Assembly: GCA_905221605.1 (NCBI GenBank)
Contig: CAJNDS010002651.1
Location: forward strand, 226,001-290,000
Length of the DNA: 64,000 nucleotides
DNA from: Symbiodinium natans
Taxonomy: Eukaryota; Sar; Dinophyceae; Suessiales; Symbiodiniaceae
Direction of reading: 5' to 3'
Shown piece by piece: positions 58,131 to 64,000 of the stretch. The notes under the pieces are model-generated. The model saw nothing but the letters and a program-made list of their open reading frames with translations. It had not been told where the DNA came from and ran no database searches. A program made the position numbers and the translations under genes. Each line of letters begins with the position of its first letter. Position 1 is the stretch's first letter.

Positions 58131-58269
58131 CCCTGAACCCTGAACCCTGAACCCTGAACCCTAAACCCTAAACCCTAAACCCTAAAGCCTAAACCCACTC
58201 ATACGTCAGCTCGGAGGCTGCCGGTTCATGCGACTGAACTTCCTCCGGGCTGAGGGGCTTTGCTTGCTG
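50279..58269 (-). CDS. Minus-strand exon set of an unidentified protein, with a possible stop
   Basis: Islands with AG acceptors and GC/GT/GA donors, 5' to 3': 58269-58205 (QQAKPLSPEEVQSHEPAASE), 57262-57230 (ALPMLHSWAYE), 56726-56688 (KTTEYFTSILL), 55337-55301 (IEEMGARMDSLE), 54268-54198 (KPAQQNVQKRSQEDLAKTQL, FDS), about 53690-53600 (SLPDPLAEAILLELRVFASE), 50982-50876 (LWTFTGYAHFAHGEDHHSAQ, HLVLLASAGRILA) and 50311-50279 (AVQYKVRNHY, TAA). The middle exons are helix- and coiled-coil-like. Not all phases join, so exons are missing or more than one gene is present. No domain recognised. Confidence 0.45.
50988..51112. mobile_element. Inverted-repeat element, family E copy
   Basis: Opens with a G-run, contains TTGGGGTCCTTGTTAGCAGG and TTGGGTCTATATTAGGGG, closes with AAAACCCCCCCC. 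Confidence 0.65.
51514..51694. repeat. Tandem duplication, one copy with a CCCTAAA insert
   Basis: Copy 1 (51514-51584) and copy 2 (51586-51694) share AACGAACGTTA, AACCTTCT and TACTTGCAGGGGCCCATGAA. Copy 2 carries 36 extra nt of CCCTAAA repeats at 51625-51660 between AGAACCCT and TACTTGCAGG. Confidence 0.9.
52766..52827 (+). CDS. Possible plus-strand exon, unidentified
   Basis: Pyrimidine-rich TCTCTCTTAG|G acceptor, GSSKLLPGVHIVPLPSLALS, then an AG|GTCGG donor. Best splice signals among plus-strand islands, but isolated. Confidence 0.4.
53867..54490. repeat. Duplicated blocks, one interrupted by TTTAGGG
   Basis: CACGTAGGATGAGGGT with GTTGGAGTGGGTA is contiguous near 53869-53893 but separated by about 75 nt of TTTAGGG at 54400-54476. 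GCCTAGAGTCGAAGAGCTGG occurs at 53962 and 54195, the latter being the 3' end of a coding exon. Confidence 0.85.
55493..55843 (+). CDS. Uninterrupted plus-strand frame, unidentified
   Basis: The first codons are telomere repeat (MGLGNKVQGS), so the true start is later, perhaps the ATG near 55632. From there it reads MRCYLFTMHPAFEGAEVVAG, AIFMSDLSRTETIPIGRLTP and PYFSTRSALFVCGVSGASVI to TAG. Composition is protein-like over about 70 codons without an intron, unusual here; possibly a retroposed or decayed copy. No family recognised. Confidence 0.4.
   Translation: MGLGNKVQGSGCHRSPLPRKMACVRGRWSWGQDAKGRVGSTRYSLKMRCYLFTMHPAFEGAEVVAGAIFMSDLSRTETIPIGRLTPRGEKKVPYFSTRSALFVCGVSGASVIVRSA
55995..56127. mobile_element. 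Inverted-repeat element, family H copy
   Basis: CCCAGAGACTCCAAAACCCC faces GGGGTTTTGGAGTCTCTGGG, a 24-bp near-perfect inverted repeat around an AT-rich centre. The element at 61918-61995 shares the TTGGAGTCTCTGGG end. Confidence 0.9.
57396..57514. repeat. (TTTAGGG)n array
   Basis: About 17 heptamers in two blocks, after a 17-nt G run. Confidence 0.9.
57549..57647 (+). CDS. Possible plus-strand exon, unidentified
   Basis: AG|G acceptor, AGLNYGAFVYLVRLSETQET and SRRAIIKRLP running into CCCTAAA repeat. No donor identified. Confidence 0.3.
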   Translation, partial: AGLNYGAFVYLVRLSETQETSRRAIIKRLPKP

Positions 58270-58629
58270 CTCTCAAGAACGAAAGAATCCGAAGCCGGTA
58301 GAAAGGTTTAGGGTTTAGGGTTTAGGGTTTAAAGGGTTTAGGGTTTAGGGTTTAGGGTTTACGGTTTAGGGCGCCCACCATGAGGAAAAAAGGTTGCTTA
58401 CGTATCCGCAATGTTACAACTTACACAATTTCAGTTCCTTATAGCGGCTCCGTTGCCTTTGCTTACAAGAGCTTTGCAGCTTGCGAATGACCCCTGTGCA
58501 GACCCTTGTATGCCTCGGGGGGGATTGAAGGTTGCAGGTGCAAAAAAGCCTGGGAGTCGAGGGCTTAGGGTTTAGGGTTCAGGGCTTAGGGGTCCCAGTC
58601 CGTGGCTGTGGTAGTTGCTTGCTCAAAAG

Positions 58630-58735
58630 ACCTATAACCTCAAAGTAAGCACATGGCAGGCTTGCTTTTTCTTTTGCTCAACAGAGCTGTAACCTCAAAA
58701 TAAGCATATGGCAGGCTTGCATTTTCTTTTTATAA
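58630..58735. repeat. Direct tandem repeat, period about 56 nt
   Basis: TAACCTCAAAGTAAGCACAT and TAACCTCAAAATAAGCATAT, each followed by GGCAGGCTTGC and TTTTCTTTT. Confidence 0.85.
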
Positions 58736-59275
58736 TATAGAATCTCCGTTTCAAGGATGCATTTCCCAATGGCCCATCTCTTCACTTGCAGAGCATTTGG
58801 TGCCCTTCAGAATTCGGAGCATCTGCTTCTACCCGAAGCCCTCAACGCACAACCGCAAAATCCCATCTCAACACAACCCCAAAAAGCAAACAAGGTTTGG
58901 CTTTGCACCCCAAGACCCTGAAACAATCAAGAGATACCATGTGTTTGCGTAAATTGGGGACCCCAAAAAATCAACCCCAAATAGTAGGATTCCCTAATAA
59001 CAAGGACCCCGAAAAGGCTACCGCTATATTCATAAAGCCCTAAATCTCCCCTTTGAACCCTAAACCCCAATCCCTAAACACCAGAAGAAAAGCAAAGCAA
59101 TCAAGTCGACTTTACGCCTAACCCAAAAACCCCACAAGGGTTTAAGGTTCAGTTTTAGGCGTCGAAGTACATACTAGTAGTATTCCCCTATGGTCCCCAT
59201 ATAAGTATACCAGAATAACCCCCAACACCCTGTTCGAATCGTAGGGTTTCGGCTTGGAGTTAAGGGGGCTGGGGT

Positions 59276-62200
59276 TTACGTGCGACTGAGCTGCAGAATT
59301 TGCAGGGTCGTGATGGGCACCTGGTTTTGCTCTGGCGGCCACACGTGACGCTCCGGGTAGTGCGGTAGGTCTAGCGTAGCACAGGCCATAAAGTCCTAAC
59401 CCCTACAAGGAGGGGCCCCCTTACTGTACGAACTGCAGTTAAGGGACTTATAACCTAATTTAGGATCCTTATAACCCAACTTAGGGCTCTTATAACTCTA
59501 CTTATAACTAGGGGGCCCCACCTTGTATAAGGCCTAAAAGCTCCCAACAAACCCGGAGGGTGGAGTTGGCGAATGGCTTAAGGGGTATAAGGCGGGGACC
59601 CTAGAAGGGGCCCTGACTTAATCCTATTCGCCTATCTAACCCCCTGTTTTTGCCTTATATAGCCCCTAAATCACCCCTATATGGCCCTCTAAGGTCTGTT
59701 ATCCCTAAACCCTAAACCCGAAACCCCAAACCCTAAACCTTTAGTCCCCTGACGGGCTCCCCAAAGCCCTGTTGTGGCGGCCACGGCGCGTCCATGAGCC
59801 AGAGCTGTAGCAAACCGCCAATGAACTCTTTCATGTCCAGCTCGCCACCTACCGGCGGTTCGGAAGTTTTGAAGGCGGCTTTTGGGGTTTAGAAGGGTTT
59901 CGAGCGTTTGTCGGGTTTAGAGGGTTTATAGGGCTCATAGGGTTTTTTGACCTTATGGAGGTTTTTAGGGTCTAGAGGGTCTATCAGGTTTAGTAGTGGC
60001 TAAGACCCTAAAGCCTAAACTTAGGCCCGAAACCCTGAGCCCCAAAAGCCTGCTAAGTAGTAAAGACTACAGCACTAATGGCATCCTAACACCCTAAAAC
60101 CCCACAAACCTTAGAGCCGAATCACCAAAACCCAACGAAACCCCAAACCAACACTAAACCCTAAACCCTAAACCCTAAACCCTAAACCCTAAACCCTAAA
60201 CCCTAAACCCTAAACCCTAAACCCTAAACCCTAAACCCTAAACCCTAAACCCTAAACCCTAAACCCTAACCCTAAACCCTTAACCCTAAACCCTAAACCC
60301 TAAACCCGGAAACCCTGTGAAGCATCGAAGCTGGGTTTGTTTTTGAAAGCCCCCAAACCCCGAATATACTTGGGCTCGTAGGTTCGTAGGCTTCTTCGGG
60401 TTTACGGAGTCTAGGGTTTAGGGTTTAGGGTTCAGGGTTCAGGGTTTAGTTAGGGTTTAGGGTTTAGGGTTTAGGGTTTAGGGTTTAGGGTTTAGGGTTT
60501 ATGGGTTTATTTTTTAGTATTTAGGGTTTACGGTTAGGAGTTTAGGGCTCTTCGGCTTTGGGGTTCTTAGGGGGGCCGTTCTGAGATGTGCTGCTGGACG
60601 GCTTTCAATGTTCAGGGAGACCCTAAACCTAGTAACCCCTAAACCCTAAACGCTAAACCTGGATAAAGAAGGGCAGGGAACCCAAAGAAAGGTCTGAAAG
60701 GAATGAAGGCTGACAACAAATGTTGTGGCCGGAGTTTTGAAGCTTCCAGTTTCGGGAAGCTTGAACCCCCGAAAAAAACATTTTCCTGAAAAGGGCAAGA
60801 TAAGGAGGTTTAGGGTTTAGGATTTTCGCGAGTTCAGGGTTTAAGAATTTTAGTTTAGGTTAGGTGTAGAGCTCAAGGAATTTGATCCAGGCTGGAAGCT
60901 CGAGGCACGGGCACGACAACATTGGCCCGAATTAAGACCCAGCTCACAGGCAAAAGCGCGAGTTAAACCCGAAACTCTCAACCCTAAAGCCAAAGCTATC
61001 TCCGGGTTTCCAACCGGGGTGGTTGAAGCCCAAACTTATCCATCTCATCATCTCGACCATACCCCAACACACACGAGGCTACTCGGGCGGCTGAGGGCTC
61101 TCTTTGTTCGCAGGCCAAAGATGGGCTGGGCGTAGGGTTTAGGGCTTGAGGTTTAGGGTTTTAGGCTAGGCTGCCCAGTAAGCTAGGATGAAAAAGGGTG
61201 CCCTCTTTTGCTTAAAGGGGTTTATAAGGGAACCGAAACCTACCAAAAAGGGAATAAGGGTACTACTGGGCAACCTACTATAGGCTTTAGGGCATCCTGG
61301 CTTTAGGGCGTGTGCGAAGAGCCTCCATCTACATCGAGCACGCCAAACAAGTCCGCCATGTTGTCCACCGAGATGTTGTCGCGGAGAATTCTGGGTCAGC
61401 GCGGCCGGGTCAGGTCTTGTTGGGCGTAAAATTTCCCTTTGCCCCCGAAAAGCCCTGCCTAAACCCTGACGCCTACATGCTATACACCTTAAACCCAATT
61501 CCCTAGAGCCGAAACCCTTACCCTGAAGCTGGGAATCGTGAATTTGAGCTCAAACTCGGTTTCAAAGCCATCGAAAAAAAACGGAAAACCCAAATCCTCT
61601 CCCACACGCAGGGCCGAGGGGACAAAGTTCGGTTTTGCGATGTCCGGTCGACTCCCCCCCCCCTCCCCGTTTTATCCCGATATGTGGAGACAGTCCCGTA
61701 GCCCCAGCCCCCCAACCACAACAAAATCTCCGCTCATGTAGTGGGCATTACAACCCCTCCCCCCCAAAAAAAAACAAAAAAACGAGCAGCTACCTTCAAC
61801 CGTAGGCTATATAGGGTGAATTGGGGACAGCCCCTTGTAAACTTCAAGTCATGCGGCGGGGGAAGGACGTTGATGTCGAAATGCTCAACTTCGTCCAAGG
61901 AGATCTGCCAGGACTCGCTGCCCAGAGACTCCAATATCGCTCCATTCGGGAAAAAACCCTTAAATGGAACTTACAATACTAAGGGAGCCCGAATGGAGAC
62001 CCCCAAAACTCATACATAGGATCTGCCTGAGATATAGAATTTCGCAAACCCCAAGATGCAGCAGGGATCATGCTGTGATTTATGGAGTACTCCTAAACCC
62101 TAAACCCTAAATTAGGGGACATTGCAGTGTCTGGGTCCCTACTTGAAGGTTCACGGGTTCTTCTCAACGCTACACAAAATAAGCTAGCCATGAACCTCCC

Positions 62201-62909
62201 CGAGTGCCCAGGACCTTCAAAAGATCCAGCAGTTGTCCTCAGCCCTGAAGTTTAGGGTTGAGGGTTTGGGGTTTGGGGTTTAGGGAACCCCAAACCCTAA
62301 ACCCTCGACCCTAAACAATGTCCTTGGCAGTTGTTTGCGCTGGTGTCTCATTGGGGCTTAGGGTTTTTAGATCTCCCCTGCCTCCCCCCCACCCCCCTCG
62401 CAATCTGTGCCCCCAATCCCCAATGCATACAGTCTGTTTGTGTATCTGAGCGACCGATGCTGTCGATGCCTGAAGCCCTGCGACTTGTACGTGGGAGTGT
62501 CCGTAAGGTCGGTAACTATATTTCTTTATGATGGATTATTAAGTATGTTCAAATGGCCGTGGACCCTTGGTATTGGGAATCAAATCAAGTTCGTGGGTTG
62601 ACATGGGGCTTTGTTGTTAAAGCTTTTAGAGCAAATTAACTGAAATTGTTTCCGGGTGGCCTGGAATGGGCACTATAGGTATGCCATGCAAATAAGATGG
62701 GGCTTTGCCACGAAACGTCTAAACCCTAAACCCTAAACCCTAAACCCTAAACCCTAAACCCTAAACCCTAAACCCTAAACCCTAAACCCAACACCCCAAA
62801 CCCAAAACCCAAAACCCTAAACCCCAGGACCCTAAAACCCTAAACCACATGCACACGCGGCCTTTCCACTCTTGTCAGCGTCGAGTTCATGAAAGAGCTT
62901 CATTAAGAC
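59276..62909 (-). CDS. EF-hand calcium-binding protein, C-terminal part with stop
   Basis: Exons 5' to 3': 62909-62862, 61904-about 61833, 61390-61323, 59848-59768, 59370-59276 (TAA at 59278-59276). EF-hand 1 is split: FHELDADKSGK then ISLDEVEHFDINVL, loop D-A-D-K-S-G-K-I-S-L-D-E with D at 1 and 3, S at 5, G at 6, E at 12. EF-hand 2 is split: MADLFGVLDVDGG then GELDMKEFIGGLLQLW, with D at 1 and 3, G at 6, E at 12. The last exon ends PITTLQILQLSRT. Joins 62862/61904, 61323/59848 and 59768/59370 are in phase; the 61833/61390 donor is not canonical, and a strong island at about 61645-61525 (DLGFPFFFDGFETEFELKFT, then AGG|GTAAGG) may be an extra exon. Such EF pairs occur at the C-termini of protist channels and in Ca-regulated enzymes; the upstream part is not visible. 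Confidence 0.85.
59411..59524. mobile_element. Inverted-repeat element, family B copy
   Basis: AGGGGCCCCCTTACTGTACG left end and ACTAGGGGGCCCCACCTTG right end; near-identical inside to 27988-28104. It lies in the intron before the terminal EF-hand-gene exon. Confidence 0.85.
60150..60306. repeat. (CCCTAAA)n array
   Basis: About 22 near-perfect heptamers inside the intron that splits EF-hand 2. Confidence 0.9.
60845..61132 (+). CDS. Long plus-strand frame in an EF-hand-gene intron
   Basis: Open for about 95 codons without an early ATG: VELKEFDPGWKLEARARQHW, PELRPSSQAKARVKPE, later RLLGRLRALFVRRPKMGWA and TAG. The middle translates repeat-derived sequence. Could be chance; no family recognised. 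Confidence 0.25.
61163..61282. mobile_element. Inverted-repeat element, family C copy
   Basis: GCTGCCCAGTAAGCTAGG left end faces GGTACTACTGGGCAACCTA right end; inside GGGTGCCCTCTTTTGCTTAA. It lies about 40 nt from the donor of exon 61390-61323. Confidence 0.85.
61918..61995. mobile_element. Inverted-repeat element, family H relative, close to an acceptor
   Basis: CTCCATTCGGG faces CCCGAATGGAG and one end carries TTGGAGTCTCTGGGCAG. It ends about 15 nt upstream of the acceptor that opens exon 61904. Confidence 0.7.
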
Positions 62910-64000
62910 CTTCGTGGGGCCAGGATCGCTTCTGTTTAGGGTTTAGGGTTTAGGGTTTAGGGTTTAGGGTTTAGGGTTTCGGGTTTCGGGTTTAGGGTTT
63001 AGGGACGGTTCTTGGTTTAAGGTTTAAGTTTACGAATTTACGAGGCCCAAGCGTAACCCAGGAATCAAAAGGGCACCCTTTTTGGATCTGAAGGGGCTTA
63101 TAGGAACTATAGGAGAACCTAAACCTTAAAAACCAAGAAACTCTGGGTCCTGGATGAACTTAGGGAATTCGGCACCCTATGTCACCCCGTACATGGAACT
63201 CGACAGTGGAAGAAACCCTACTGTACCTAGTACCTGCATCACTCCCTGCTAGACCAGAAACTACAGGGGCTCGGGAAAGTCGACCCTTGTATTGGGGGAG
63301 ACGTGAAACCTCAATGACCGCAGAGGGTTCAGGAAGTTGACGGAGTCGACCGCGGGATCCTTTCCCCCCAATGAACCAATGGATTTTACAGCTACGAAAA
63401 GCAGCGAAAATCAGTACGCAAGTATTGAAATCCCCAAGGAACGCTGGGGCTCAACATGCCTGAAAACATCATCCAACATGGTTGCTGAAGCACCTCCGCC
63501 CGAGTGAAACGCAAGCAAAGCATGGAGTCAAGCCTACCAAAACTTACGAAGAAGAGGCAAACATTTCTCTGAACCTATATCACATCGTGTAGCCAACATG
63601 GCTTACGACACGCATGCGTGGAATTGTGGACAATTCTGCCCGAGGGAAACGCAGTTTCGGTCGACTTCCTAAAAAGCTTCCCTGCAGTGATTTGCCTTAC
63701 CGCAAGAAAAAAGGTCAACTTTCCATGTTGCGCGTAGCAAGCACCTCCCCCTTCCCTTCCCTTCCCTCCCTCCCCCCCCCCAAACAAAAAACCTCAATTC
63801 CAAAAATCCCAACCCCAAAGCCCCCAAAACCCCTAAACCCCCAAAACCTTATATAAACCCAAAACCCCTAAATCCCTAACCCCTAACACAAAAATCCCAA
63901 ACCCCAAACCCCCCAAAAAAACCGAAACCCCAAAACCCCCAAACCCCTAACCCCAAACACAAAAACCTCCACAACCCAAACCCCAAACCCAAAAAACCCG
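62910..64000. other. Right end: telomere repeats, a diverged family C element and open islands
   Basis: TTTAGGG array at 62937-63004, family C relative at 63044-63157. Plus 63306-63510 is open for 67 codons (FRKLTESTAGSFPPNEPMDF, QYASIEIPKERWGSTCLKTS) to TGA and could be coding; unrecognised. 63770-64000 is degenerate CCCCAAA/CCCTAAA repeat. No further EF-hand exon was identified. Confidence 0.4.

Noticed and set aside
1-64000. Window as a chromosome end
   Set aside because: Telomere units occur throughout in both orientations, interrupted by unique sequence and exons; no terminal uniform array is present.
1-64000. tRNA, rRNA, snRNA or CRISPR array
   Set aside because: No conserved RNA-gene sequence or regular repeat-spacer structure was recognised; the regular repeats are telomere-type heptamers.

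Overview
Organism. The window looks like nuclear DNA of a dinoflagellate, most likely Symbiodiniaceae or a relative. Four signs agree: plant/alveolate-type telomere repeat TTTAGGG everywhere in both orientations; tiny exons in huge introns; introns with GC, GA or GT donors and an AG|G acceptor; and ankyrin units of the LLDAGADKDLQDG type. No bacterial-style operon, tRNA, rRNA or CRISPR array was seen. This is inference from sequence style; no search was run.

Main result. At first sight the 64 kb is only telomere-like repeat, and nearly all long open frames are translations of it (GLGFRV, LNPKP). The short unique islands between repeat blocks, however, are exons of 17 to about 140 nt. Read on the minus strand and joined with the AG|G acceptor and GC/GA/GT donor rule, they keep reading frame and give recognisable proteins.

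Layout (all confident genes on the minus strand, right to left). 62909-59276: a protein with two EF-hands, each loop split by an intron, with its stop codon. 58269-50279: exons of an unidentified helical protein with a possible stop. 45000-44965: a short terminal exon. 42723-39654: a WWE-like gene, including one 98-nt intron made almost wholly of an inverted-repeat element. 37657-25061: the N-terminal part of a voltage-gated cation channel, from start ATG to S5 in 17 in-phase exons; pore and S6 candidates lie at 24.7 and 23.6 kb. 19271-7371: an unidentified gene with stop codon, which could be the channel's far C-terminus. 5729-487: a Sir2-family deacetylase running off the left edge. A decayed ankyrin-repeat stretch sits at 10.3-10.9 kb.

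Repeats. Introns are filled by (TTTAGGG)n and variant arrays plus several families of 80-180 bp inverted-repeat elements (MITE or introner-like), several of which coincide with splice sites. Three pairs of duplicated unique sequence differ by a TTTAGGG block in one copy only, direct evidence that these blocks were inserted or expanded in place. Plus-strand open islands also exist; they are listed with low confidence because GC-rich exons often look open on both strands.
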